DNA of 64,000 bases from Poteriospumella lacustris (lineage: Eukaryota > Sar > Chrysophyceae > Chromulinales > Dinobryaceae). Below are positions 30,700 through 40,573 of the stretch, piece after piece (the first letter of the stretch is position 1; each line of letters starts with the position of its first letter). A program made the translations under genes and the position numbers. A model generated the notes under the pieces. The model was given only the letters and a program-made list of their open reading frames with translations. It was not told the DNA's origin and did no database searches. The stretch covers positions 1 through 64,000 of the forward strand of contig SMOI01000141.1 in the NCBI GenBank assembly GCA_008000375.1, in the 5' to 3' direction.

Positions 30700-31223
30700 G
30701 AGCGATGACGAAGAGCTCCCTGACACAAAGCGACGCCGAACATTTATGCCGCCTCAACATCAGCAACAAGTGGCCACATGACAAAAGTGTCGCTCCCGCT
30801 TCCGGTCGCGGCACCATCGTTGTCGCCATTGACGATCGCTGAGGCGTCGTCGCCGTTTCCGTTGACGTGGACAATGTTTCCGTTGTGGCTACTCCGGCGA
30901 CGAGGCGCTCTACGCGCAGTTCGGTGCCATTGGCAATGTCGGTATCCTCGGCGCAATCGACGATGGCGGCACCGTCGGCGGTATTGCCGATGGCGGCAAC
31001 GTCGGGGCATCGCCAGAGTTAGATCCAGTCGCTGCGCCATCGTCCAATGAGCCGTCGTTGTATGTCCGAAGTTTGCGCTTTACCGCTGCTACCATATTGG
31101 AGCTGCTGCAACGAGTGCGATCACTCGAGGAGCAGTAACAGGCGATGGAACAGGCACGTCAGCGAGAGGTGCTGAGTCTTCAGAATTTAATTCGGAGCCT
31201 CCGCGAAGGAGATTTAATGTAAC
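30700..31223 (+). pseudogene. Decayed protein-coding remnant, possibly from a transposable element
   Basis: Plus-strand pieces look coding but are broken. A first piece (SDDEELPDTKRRRTF, about 30700-30760) runs into a stop. After at least one frame change comes GDEALYAQFGAIGNV from about 30897. This continues through LYVRSLRFTAATILELLQ to TAA at 31136-31138, and in the same frame through QREVLSLQNLIRSLREGDLM to TAA at 31221-31223. The end has heptad-like spacing. The adjacent fold-back repeat and empty flanks suggest a mobile-element origin, but the family is not recognised. Confidence 0.5.
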
Positions 31224-31735
31224 CATTCCTAATTTATTTTATCCTAGTTTATGATATCGCATCCCTTGTCAATAAAGTTTGGTACATCGTTGACAATCAG
31301 GACAATACTCATGCTTTTCATTAATGACAGTTGTTGTCCCATGCAGGCCGCTTTTCGTCGCGGTCGTCGCGCTGACTGAACCCATCCTCGCGCCCTGCAC
31401 TGGAACTAACTAACGAGGGGATATCCCCCAGTGGTAACGCGGGAAGGTGTATATAGTAACGATTGCCACGGGAGACTTCTTCTTGTGATAACCAACTTCT
31501 TCATCAATTTGTACAGTGAAAAGTGAAAAGCTTCCAGATTCTGGGGTTGTAGTTTTTTGTGTTCCCCCCGTCATCAAGTAACGACCTTTTTCCGACCTCT
31601 CGTTCGACTTGAGTTTTAGCAGGTTTATGCTCTTATTCTATCTTGAATACCAACAAAATTTTGTTCTCAGTGTGGAGAAATTGACGTATTGAACTTCTTG
31701 AGCAGTTAATTGTGATCAAAGTCGTCATTTCCACC

Positions 31736-33183
31736 ATGAGTACAAACAAATTCGGAACAGGTGGTTTTGGAGCAACAAATACTTTCGGTAAACCCGCCAC
31801 TGGGTTCGGAGCACCAGCTACTATGACTGGATTTGGTGCAACTGCTACAGCAGGATTTGGATCGCCCGCCAGTAAAACCGGATTTGGTGGTGCAACAGGC
31901 TTTGGCGCACCGGCTGCTCCAACTGGTTTTGGAGCCCCTGCTGCTCCGACTGGTTTTGGTGCTCCTGCTCCCACTGCATTTGGCGCACCAGCTGCTGGTG
32001 GATTTGGTGGATTTGGTGCTAAGCCTGCAACGACTGGTGCATTCGGAGCCACGACAACCACAAATGCTTTCGGCGCGCCCGGTGCTTTCGGTGCCCCTGC
32101 TGCCCCGGCAGCTGGCTTCGGCGCACCTGCAGCTGGGTCCTCTTTCGGATTTGGTCAAGCAGCGGGCGCTGCTGGCTTTGGCTTTGGTCAGCAGCAAGGG
32201 TCGGTGGCTCCTGGAGGGTTTGGTGCATTGGCATTTGGACAAGCTGCTGTACAGCAACAACAACCTGTTATCCCCCCGGAAGAGCAGCAAATTCGGGAAG
32301 CTATCGAGCGCTTGAAGCGATCGTATGCACCAGCTAAAGATCAGCAAGGCCTTATGTTGCCTGTTCCAGAGGGTATTCGCAATGATGAGTGCGCCTTCAA
32401 ATACATCGCACTGAAGAGAAAGGATGGTAGTGCGCAGAACAATCAAGCGCTGTTGTATGGAAATTTGCTGGAACAGGCCGAAAAAGATAATGCAGATCCT
32501 GACAACTACTTCGTTGTCGAAGAGTTGGGTGTTGAATCGTTGAAACGACGTTTTACCCAACAAAACGATGAACTCGAGAAGTCGAGAAATCAGGTGGATA
32601 AAATCAAGGACGTCATCAAAGACGTTGATTTGTCCAATCAATTTTTGTCGTCCCGTGTGACGCTCTTGAAGAATCGACAACAAGATTTGAATAGACGAAT
32701 GCTGCTTATCATGAAGAAAATAGAAGTGATTCGATGCCACGGTACTCCTCTACAAGACACTGAACGGCGGTACGATATTCGATAATCTAGCCAATATGCA
32801 TTGCTTTGTTTTGGTACGCTGTATGTTGACCGCTCTTTTCTGTCACAGATACTATCGTAAGCTGTTGGAAATGGCGCAGCGATTAGAAAGGCCATTGCAG
32901 GTTGTCCAAAACATGTCAATAAACGTTGCTTTGCACGAGAAGCCGGAAGAAGGTGCAATTGAATCTATATCCGATGAAGATTTGGCTAGCTTCATCGCAG
33001 CCTTGAAGAAGCAGAGTGATGGTTTAGAGATGCTGACTGACACGTTAAGGTTAGTGTATCATTTTTTTTTCTTTGCATAACATCTCCTTTGGATGGGTTT
33101 GATCATCCTTTTACTGTTGCATTCTCAGGAAAGATTTGCGGGACGTGGATATCATTCGTCAATCGTTGGCGGGTCACATGTAG
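31736..33183 (+). CDS. NUP54: FG nucleoporin NUP54-like
   Basis: Three exons (31736-32769, 32849-33049, 33129-33183) encode 429 aa. Residues 1-175 are packed with FG dipeptides in GFGAPA-type repeats, the disordered mesh that binds karyopherins. Residues 185-430 form the alpha-helical Nup54 region: EEQQIREAIERLKRSYAP, FKYIALKRKDG, a coiled segment ELEKSRNQVDKIKDVIKDV, then LNRRMLLIMKKIEVIRCHGTP. The last wording is characteristic of NUP54, which sits in the central channel NUP62-NUP58-NUP54 complex. Splicing joins DTERR|YYRKLLEMAQRLE and DTLR|KDLRDVDIIRQ in phase. The start ATG has a strong CCACCATG context. Confidence 0.88.
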
Positions 33184-33313
33184 AGTCGTGGGTTTTGTTT
33201 CGGATGTGTATTTCTGTATAACAAGAAGATGCATACTATCATCCAAAATCGTCGATCGTGTTAAGCTCTTAATTTATACAGGAATATGTGAAACGGGAAG
33301 TAACTGTAACAAG

Positions 33314-34213
33314 CTACGATTCGAATCTGTTCACCTCAAATGTTTTCACAAACTTGAGGTCTTTCGCGGCATCATCTGGTAATATGAGTGTTTCCAACTT
33401 TTTATCGAAATCTTGCAAGCTACGAATGGTATATTCTCTTGATTGTGCTCGTTCTGTTTGAACTTTCCTGTCGTGCTGCATTTGAAGCTTTGCAGTCACA
33501 CGAAGTTTCAGTTCCTTTCGTTCATGCGCAACACGCTGATTCTTTTTCCATTGCTCGACATTCAAAGACTCCCATGCCTCATCGAACTCTCCTTCATGCG
33601 CCTTCCGACTCTTGTGAATTTCTTTAGCTCGCTGACGTCTCAACTGAACGGTACCTTGATCCATAGACTCCCCCATGCTTATTGTTCGGAAGTAACCCTC
33701 AATGCGATCCTCGTACTTTTTGGTAACTGCACTCATAAGTGCAGCGTTCGTATTTTCTAACGCACCGCGAATCGATGACTTGAATGTTTTAGCCAGCGAT
33801 TCATCGTATACACCCCTCGAAACGGGGACGATATTGGCAACGCGATCGTGCTTTGTTCCTCTCAGTTTGTAGTGAACTGTTTGGCGACAATTTCGCGATA
33901 GTGCTACCAAAGCCATTTTCATCTCATAGAGGATTGATTTCGTGGCTGATTCATCGCCTCTCATAAGCTCTGATGCCAATTGACTGTTAAACCGGATGCC
34001 AATTTTCAGCATGACAGGTTGGAGTAAAGCAAAGTTATCAAGGATGTTTTGTGGTGTACCATGATGAATAAATCTATCGAATGTAAGAAGTTGATTGTAG
34101 CGATAAAGAATTTCTCCAAGAAGGTAACCATCTCGGAAGGTTCCGTGAAAGCTGGTCACAGGTTCTGATAATTGGACTTCGTCGTTCAACCATTGCAGCA
34201 GAAGATTTGACAT
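33314..34213 (-). CDS. Short SPEF2-like calponin-homology protein
   Basis: A single exon encodes 299 aa. Residues 1-105 match the N-terminal CH-type domain of sperm flagellar protein 2 (KPL2/CPC1): LLQWLNDEVQLSEPVTSFHGTF, DGYLLGEILYRYNQ, DNFALLQPVMLKIGIRF, then LYEMKMALVAL. The rest is helical and charged (KAHEGEFDEAWESLNVEQWKK, RVAHERKELKLRVTAKLQMQ). SPEF2 is a large central-pair protein of about 1800 residues, so this gene has only the head of it. No further exon can fit, since NUP54 ends 130 bp away in the opposite direction. It may be a separate short paralogue. The ATG at 34211-34213 starts the conserved MSNLLLQWL. Confidence 0.75.
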   Translation of the reverse strand: MSNLLLQWLNDEVQLSEPVTSFHGTFRDGYLLGEILYRYNQLLTFDRFIHHGTPQNILDNFALLQPVMLKIGIRFNSQLASELMRGDESATKSILYEMKMALVALSRNCRQTVHYKLRGTKHDRVANIVPVSRGVYDESLAKTFKSSIRGALENTNAALMSAVTKKYEDRIEGYFRTISMGESMDQGTVQLRRQRAKEIHKSRKAHEGEFDEAWESLNVEQWKKNQRVAHERKELKLRVTAKLQMQHDRKVQTERAQSREYTIRSLQDFDKKLETLILPDDAAKDLKFVKTFEVNRFES

Positions 34214-34652
34214 TATCGCTGCAGCCTCTGTCAAATAAAATACATATGTATACTACAGAATGAGAGATGTCAGGGAACTGACGTCGACCACAGACAGTCT
34301 ATCTATCAAATCTAACTCTCAAAGATGGTCCATAGCCGCTTTCTAAAAAGAGTGTTGCTGTTGGCGATAGCTGGACTCAACCGTCAGTGATGATGAAACG
34401 GTCAATTTTTTGTCTTTTGTCTATTCGTTTTGTCCTCTTTTATACGGATGGCGACAAGTGCGTGATGATCGCTGTTTGTTTCTCGGCAGGAAGAGGATTG
34501 TGCAATACAGCACCAGAGAGATCTCTTCACTCTTCACACAATTATCGACAAAAATACTGCACGACGGGTGCTTCGCGTGACAGTTGCAGGCTGTAGCTCG
34601 ACTTGAACTGCAAGGTCCAATTCAATTGTGATTGCTTCATGCATCAGGAATC
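34214..34652. promoter_or_regulatory. Divergent promoter, SPEF2-like and CDF genes
   Basis: A 439-bp spacer. A 68-codon ATG frame at 34390-34596 starts with a hydrophobic stretch, but it has no family match and is not called. Confidence 0.35.
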
Positions 34653-35879
34653 ATGTCGTCAAGGTCGATCATTGAAATTCACGTTCCTGAATGCAATTGG
34701 GAATGGCCAGTTTTATCTAATGAATTTGTCTTGGTTCTCTCTATATCGCTATTCCTGGTATTCGCCATTGCCGAACTCTTTGGTGCCTTGGCCAGTGACT
34801 CGTTGTCGTTGCTAGGTGACTCGATTTGTATGTTTGTCGATGTCACGAGTTACATCTGCAGCACCTATGTGGAATGGTACAAACAAAGAAGTGGAAGAGT
34901 TACATTTGGTTCACGGATATTCACAGAAATTATTGTCCCGACGCTATCTGTCATGTCTCTCCTGGCAGTGACCGTGTTCATTACTGTGGATGCAATGAAA
35001 GTAGTTAAAAATCCTCCGTCTGAAAATTCGGTGGACGTTAGTTATCTTTATTCGTACTCGCTGGGAAATCTTGTGGTTGATGCTGTATGCAATTTTTTGT
35101 TCTTCTTGAAAGGAGAGGACGCATTTGTGGAAGAATCCATTGAAATCCCGAAGCTGAGTTTGGACACGTCAATTGACTTTGATGACGAGGTCGAATTTGG
35201 TCGTCTTGAAGACGACGAGTTGATGTGGGAAGAACGACGATCGGTTTCTTCAGGCTCCAGTTCAAGAAGTGATAGTTCCAATTCTGTATACGATTCGGCG
35301 AGCTGCTTTTCTGTGGTCCATCGTTTCGTACGATATTATTGCTGTGGGTTGTGTGCTGCTGTTTGCAATTGGCCACATATGGGGGATCGAGAGCATCGAC
35401 ACCAGCACAATCACCACAGCCATCATCATCCTGGTCATTCTCATGTTCACAAGTCTAATTTGAACATGTTGTCAGCATTTTCTCACCTACTTGGGGATAC
35501 TTTCCGAACTTTGTCGACTTTTATCGCAGCTTTAGTTTCAACTTCGACTGGTATAGATGGTGATATCTGTGACGCATGGTCGGCCATTGCTGTTTCCATC
35601 ACTATCGTCATCATGTGTGCCTTGCTTCTGTGGGAAATTAAGGACGCGGCCATTGAAATTTGGGAAGAAGATTGCACGGATGTCGGAAGCGAAGGCAACA
35701 ACCCTCGAGTTGTTACTCTTTCCTTAGCCCCACTTCGTGGCAAGGTGGCAAATGGACAAGGAAAACAGGGTGGCGGGAATGACAAGAGCGCCAACGGTAC
35801 GGCCGCACCAAACAAAAGCGCTGGAGCTAAGTTTGCCTATCAACGCGTTGCTGAAAATGACGAAAGTGAAACATCATAG
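34653..35879 (+). CDS. Cation diffusion facilitator (CDF) metal transporter
   Basis: A single exon encodes 408 aa. The fold is CDF: TM1 (LVLSISLFLVFAIAELFGAL), TM2 with SLSLLGDSICMFVDV, TM3 and TM4, then a long acidic/Ser loop and a His-rich segment (HRHQHNHHSHHHPGHSH, about residues 248-264). TM5 carries FSHLLGDTF and TM6 is VSITIVIMCALLLW. CDF proteins export zinc, manganese or similar ions from the cytosol in exchange for protons. TM5 has the usual HxxxD, but the TM2 site reads D-SI-C-MFV-D, with Cys where Zn transporters have His and Mn transporters have Asp. No typical C-terminal cytosolic ferredoxin-like domain is evident; the tail is Gly/Lys/Ala-rich. The ATG at 34653 begins MSSRSIIEIHVPE. 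Confidence 0.8.
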   Translation: MSSRSIIEIHVPECNWEWPVLSNEFVLVLSISLFLVFAIAELFGALASDSLSLLGDSICMFVDVTSYICSTYVEWYKQRSGRVTFGSRIFTEIIVPTLSVMSLLAVTVFITVDAMKVVKNPPSENSVDVSYLYSYSLGNLVVDAVCNFLFFLKGEDAFVEESIEIPKLSLDTSIDFDDEVEFGRLEDDELMWEERRSVSSGSSSRSDSSNSVYDSASCFSVVHRFVRYYCCGLCAAVCNWPHMGDREHRHQHNHHSHHHPGHSHVHKSNLNMLSAFSHLLGDTFRTLSTFIAALVSTSTGIDGDICDAWSAIAVSITIVIMCALLLWEIKDAAIEIWEEDCTDVGSEGNNPRVVTLSLAPLRGKVANGQGKQGGGNDKSANGTAAPNKSAGAKFAYQRVAENDESETS

Positions 35880-36060
35880 TTCATGTAGTTTTCCTCATAA
35901 TTATTTGTATCATTCAGTCAGAAACATCCAGTGGTGTCTTTCCTTGACAAAGCACACACACTGGCTTTCGAGATAACTATTTTATACTCATTTGTGAAAG
36001 GACGAAAAATTGGTCGATTATGTACAAGATATCAAAAGCAAGAATGGGGAAAGCTGTCGA

Positions 36061-36936
36061 TTACATGGGCGGAAAGCTGATAACCGATAGAATCGCCTCC
36101 CCGTAGTGGAACGTAGAGGGTGTTTCATCCAAACAGGCTCGTTTATCGTCAAGACTCCAAGCGAGAGCGATCTCATCAATCTTCCTGCGGGTTCGCTCCA
36201 GCATCACTTTCACGTCACCATCCCATTGATAAAATTTCAGTTGCCTCTTTTCAAGCAATAAATCTGCCATCTTTGCGCCAATTAATCGCCCACCAGCGGT
36301 GTGGGCGAAGTAAAAGTTGTAGAAATGGCAAATAAATCGGGGAATAGAAGTTGCCGCAATTTTGTGCAAGAAGCGTACATAAGCCACACCACGGGACGAA
36401 GCTTCAGTTCGTTGTAACGTCGGATCAAACTTCAGTAACCATTCGATATCGTCTTGCAAGGCCTCCGTACGTTCTAACCCCGTCTGACGTAAACTGTGAA
36501 GCGCCGCATGGTCAAGAATAATTTTATCGAAAGTGCTGTAGACCATCAATGAATCAATTAGGAACTGAAGATAATCTTGGCGAGTTGGTTGCCATTTTGT
36601 GAATGGAGTTTTCGGTTTTTGTCTGCCTTCTTTTGGGGCTTGGTCAGTGGTGTGCAATTTCATCGCATATGGTCTCATTTCGTCCTGAACGAAAGAGTAA
36701 GGTCGTTTGTCTTTAACCTCGACCACAGAGGCTTCAATAGATGTGGGCGAAGCAAAACTGCGAGAAAGATTTCGCTTCTGCAGAGGTGACCACACAACTC
36801 GCTGGAGGATCTGCGGTGCAACAACTTTCTTTAGATGCCACGATCCGGCGAAATTTCTCAGCGATTCAACGGGATGCTGCACCCATAGCCATGAAAATAA
36901 AAGCATGAAGAAATTGTAATCCATCCGAACAATCAT
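36061..36936 (-). CDS. Plant-type (plastid) heme oxygenase
   Basis: A single exon encodes 291 aa from the ATG at 36934-36936; a second ATG 12 bp downstream is also possible. The enzyme opens heme to biliverdin, CO and iron, the first step of bilin synthesis. Conserved features are FVQDEMRPYAMKLHTTDQAP (with the proximal heme His in KLHT), TKWQPTRQDYLQFLIDS, TGLERTEALQDDIEWL, FICHFYNFYFAHTAGGRLIG and KFYQWDGD. These are the wording of the HY1/HO plastid family rather than animal HO. The N-terminal 90 residues are extra. MDYNFFMLLFSWLWVQ is hydrophobic like a signal peptide, followed by a basic, Ser-rich stretch with FAGSW, consistent with import into a complex plastid. It is convergent with the CDF gene, leaving a 180-bp spacer. 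Confidence 0.85.
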   Translation of the reverse strand: MIVRMDYNFFMLLFSWLWVQHPVESLRNFAGSWHLKKVVAPQILQRVVWSPLQKRNLSRSFASPTSIEASVVEVKDKRPYSFVQDEMRPYAMKLHTTDQAPKEGRQKPKTPFTKWQPTRQDYLQFLIDSLMVYSTFDKIILDHAALHSLRQTGLERTEALQDDIEWLLKFDPTLQRTEASSRGVAYVRFLHKIAATSIPRFICHFYNFYFAHTAGGRLIGAKMADLLLEKRQLKFYQWDGDVKVMLERTRRKIDEIALAWSLDDKRACLDETPSTFHYGEAILSVISFPPM

Positions 36937-37410
36937 TGTGATCGATATTCGCTGGGAAATTAATTTTTGTGCGGGAGTCAAAATGAAGACAGAGCCTCGG
37001 TGGTTTGGTTCGACGGAATAAGGAATCGGTCGTGAAGGAAAATTCAAACTTCGATGGGCAAAAGGTAGAGAACTTGTCTAAACCCTTACGGTGAAATTTG
37101 TATTTGTATGTGAATATCGTTTTCTCAATCAACAGCGGATGATGATGTTGGGAAGTCGGGCGGCGTGAACTCCTTGTTGCTGACGTCGTCGTCGTGATCC
37201 ATGCTGCAACGACAAAAAGTGACCTGCCATTTTTTGAAACGCCATCGCCATCGGGTGATGGCGTTCTCGACCATCAATAATAACAAACCAGAAAAAGATT
37301 AACTAGATTACAGAACAAAGTGCCTGGGGTGGCTTCTGATATTCATCGTCCCACTGAAAGGCTTGAATTCTAAACTTTAAGGGGATCGTTTTCTTATTGA
37401 TCACCAGAGA
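36937..37410. promoter_or_regulatory. Divergent promoter, heme oxygenase and GLE1
   Basis: A 474-bp spacer containing an inverted ATCGCCATCGGGTGATGGCG-like motif near 37243-37264. No gene seen. Confidence 0.4.
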
Positions 37411-40129
37411 ATGCCGTTCGAAGGGCTGCGTTTACACCGTAGTCGACCACCAGATACTTCGGAGCCGAGTAAACTGTCTGCCAAATTCTACTCTGTACTC
37501 ATTGATCATCACAAAGAAATAAGTAGGAAGGTATGGTTTTGAAACTAGGCATATCTTTTGTTCCACTGTCTCACCCCACCATATCTTTGCTTTTCTTTAG
37601 GTCAATGATTTTGGTTTGGCGTCGAACGATCAAGAACTAAAAGCGCAGGCAGAAATTCGAAATAATCAAAGGAAAATTCAGTTGGAAAACGAGCAACGTG
37701 AGAAAAAGGAGGCAGACGACAAGCAATGGCAGTATTTGTGCCAAGAACTGCTTCAGCTCGTCGAATCGAAAGAGACTCGAAATGCGCTTGGGGAAGACGA
37801 TGACGAACCCAGGATTGATTATCTAGACACGGCGTTGGCGAAGATGTACAGTTCCAAAGTGGCACCAGAGCGTTCTGATTTAGTGTCAAAGTTTCAAGAA
37901 GCTTCTTTGCGGTCAACCAAGTATCGTTTGCTCTACGCGGACCTCGAAGCGATAGTTTCAATTATTCAACGGTATCGCTACGTTGCGTCTCCATCGGTAT
38001 CGCAGGAAATCCAAGAGTCAAAAGCCCTTGAAAAAACTATCAAAGAAACTATCGCAACTGTTCGTGCGGCACGAAAGCGTGATCAAGCGTCCCTGCGACC
38101 GCAACTAGAGCAGCTGTTTAATCATCGGTGCATGCAGCGATTGCTTCCACGAATTTTGTCGGACCTGGAAGATACGTATGAATCTACGTCACAACAGCGA
38201 GTATTAGCAAGTGGATCCGCAAGTGGAAGCATTTTCTTACAGACATTTCCTTACATCGCCAATCAGAAACTGGCGCTGGAAAAGCTCGATGCTGATGGAT
38301 CCGGCGATTATTCTGCCACGGAATCCACCGCCAGTGCGAGAATTCTGCATATCGTTCAAAATCCATCGTCATGTTTCGAAGCCTCCGTCTCCGGGACGCC
38401 ATCAACGAAGTATTCGGTGCTTCAAGTTATCTCGGTGGCACAAACCATCGTCAGCTGCGTTGCCGAATTCCCTCGGAACAGTGACAAAACGACCGCGTTG
38501 TTTCAAGCGATGCAACAGAAAATCTTGGAAAAAGTGCAGCATGACAACAAGGTGAACAGTGTCGATAGCAGTGGCTTCTATGCAACCTTGATTTGTGCCA
38601 TCTATCGTGCATTGCCGGGAAGTGTACGTGACGTGTGGAGCAAGGTTTTGCAAACAACCTTTCACGCGGTTCCTATCCTGATTCCGGACCTGAGCGACTA
38701 TCAAACGAACAGTTTAGATGATGACATTGCTATCATGCGTCTTTATGCCTCAGTTCTTGCGTATCAAATTCCAACAGGTGTTGATAAGACCACTGGTGCC
38801 GTTGCGCTTGGAAAGAGTGCAGTCACCCCCATGGCCATATCATTCGCTTGGCGTTGGCTTTTGCGTTTGAGTGAACAACTCTACGTACTGATCAGTCATC
38901 GACGTAATAACGCCTCTGACGCCGGAGTGGCATTTTCCTTGGATTTGATGCCATCCGCCAATGTCGCTCATGTCCTCAACGCCTTCCTGATGCGTACGGC
39001 TCATGCGCTGTCTATTTACTATCAAGGAGAGTTTACCCAAATGTTGGGACATTTCCAACAAGAATTTTTGGCCACATCCGGCCCTCATGGCATGTTGAAA
39101 GGATTTGAGGACGTCAAAGCTCGTGTCTCGTCAATCTTGTCTAAGAATGGTGCCTGTCCGCCGTTGTACTACCTACAACAAGACCCCTTTGTATTGGATG
39201 CCGTGTTTCATCAACAACAATACCTGGTGATGTTGGAAGGTGAAGTGACCGAGTGGGAAAGAGACCGTACCGGTCCATTCATGAAACGTGTCAAGGCGTT
39301 GGAAATTGATCGATTGCGTGCGGTCTTCAATCGAATGGGTGCGACGGAAGAATCGCGTACCGCGAGTATCAAACAATTGTTGGAGAAAATCGTATTGGCA
39401 TCCAAAGACTCGCCCGAAATGCTGCGCTATACCTTATTCAAAGTGGTTCAGCACGTAGCCACCGATTGTCAAGATGATAATTTCAATGAGATGGAAGAAT
39501 CGCATCCGTTGAAATTGGCACGTGTTGTGTGTTCGATTGGTCGAGACATTCCACAATTGACCGATATCTTCCGGGCGAACTTCACTCGCCAATGTCCGCT
39601 CTTGATTCCACGACTGTTATCCGAAGGAATTGATGAAGCCTTAGGCCTTCAAGCGTTGGGTTTCATCTACAACCGGGGAACCGCGACATTGGAGTCGAAA
39701 GAGAGTTGGTTGAAGCGCATGGGTAAAATGTTGACCACCGCGGTGGTCATCGCCATTCAACCTGAACAGATTGTCTTTTCGCATGAAACGTTATGGACGA
39801 TCTTGGCTCGTTTGACCAATACGTCGCTACGTACCCCGACACCTCCGTTCTTTGTCCCGACGATTTATGAAATTGTGTTACGTGTGGCGGGACAAATCTT
39901 GCATCGTCACTACGGACAAGCATTCATGCAACTCATGAAGATTGTGCAAACACAAGTCATGCCGAAGTTTGGTGACAGTGTGGATATTCCAAAGAAAGTC
40001 AATGTGCAGAAGTTTTTGGATCGTTTCATTACCTCGAATGGGTCCGAGTTTTTAGGCTTCTTCAATCAACGAAATGATTTGATTCACGGTGGTGGTGAAG
40101 GGGTAGACCCTGATGACTATGCTTCATAG
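37411..40129 (+). CDS. GLE1: mRNA export factor GLE1-like
   Basis: Two exons (37411-37530 and 37601-40129, intron 70 bp) encode 882 aa. GLE1 sits on the cytoplasmic face of the nuclear pore and, with inositol hexakisphosphate, stimulates the DEAD-box ATPase that releases exported mRNA. The N-terminus is charged and helical (AEIRNNQRKIQLENEQREKKE). The C-terminal half has the GLE1 helical fold: IPQLTDIFRANFTRQCPLLIP, SWLKRMGKMLTTAVV and LHRHYGQAFMQLMKIV, ending KVNVQKFLDRFITSNGSEFLGFF. These parallel the human order of AHLHKKCPYSVP, FLKRMSGMIRLYAAI and LKQFLEKC. Exon 1 (MPFEGLRLHRSRPPD ... KEISRK) is required because exon 2 opens directly after TTTCTTTAG with no ATG. It shares nuclear-pore function with NUP54, 4 kb away. 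Confidence 0.8.
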
Positions 40130-40573
40130 GAACATAGACACGGCTGTCTTCAACACTGTAAAAGTGGAAATAGTTCAAGTTGTATCACTGTAGAATATCT
40201 TTACGTGAAGGAGGCCATCGAGCAATGATTGTACATGCAGTATACAGTACGTTTGTAGCATTGTAGCCCAGTAACGGAGGAGGCGTTACATTTTCGCGAC
40301 AACAACAATCGACATGACATGATGACGATGACGATGATGAGTGCGGCACAAAAATTTTGGCGGCGGAGTTTTCTTCACATCGGGCCGGTTCTCAAAAGCT
40401 TGATAGAGCTGCTATAACACAATTCTACGCTTTGAGAAGAATAGACGATTGATTTCCAAGTTGATACTGATTGTTTGGAAAAGTTCTGTTGCGAAAAGTT
40501 CTTAAAAAATTCATCATCCATGTTGTTGTAACATGTTTTCCGTCAACACAAGTGCTGTCATCTCCATTTGAAA
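40130..40573. other. Spacer between GLE1 and the permease
   Basis: A 444-bp stretch with GATGAC-type short repeats near 40320-40345. It presumably holds the permease promoter. No gene seen. Confidence 0.4.

Larger units (their letters stand above)
29332..31735. other. Gene-poor region with decayed element
   Basis: Apart from the tentative ORF at 29543-29890, this 2.4-kb region has no intact gene. It holds GC-rich CAGCGCG repeats at about 29999-30080, a short hairpin near 30240-30285 (TTAGGTGT ... ACACCTAA), the large fold-back repeat and the decayed coding remnant listed separately, and then the upstream region of NUP54. Confidence 0.6.

Noticed and set aside
31706-32740. 344-codon minus-strand frame opposite NUP54
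   Set aside because: Antisense of FG repeats gives Ser/Arg/Cys-rich nonsense. The plus strand has the conserved NUP54 region.
34390-34596. Small secreted-looking ORF upstream of the CDF gene
   Set aside because: It has no homologue that I know and lies in a divergent promoter. A hydrophobic start alone is not enough.
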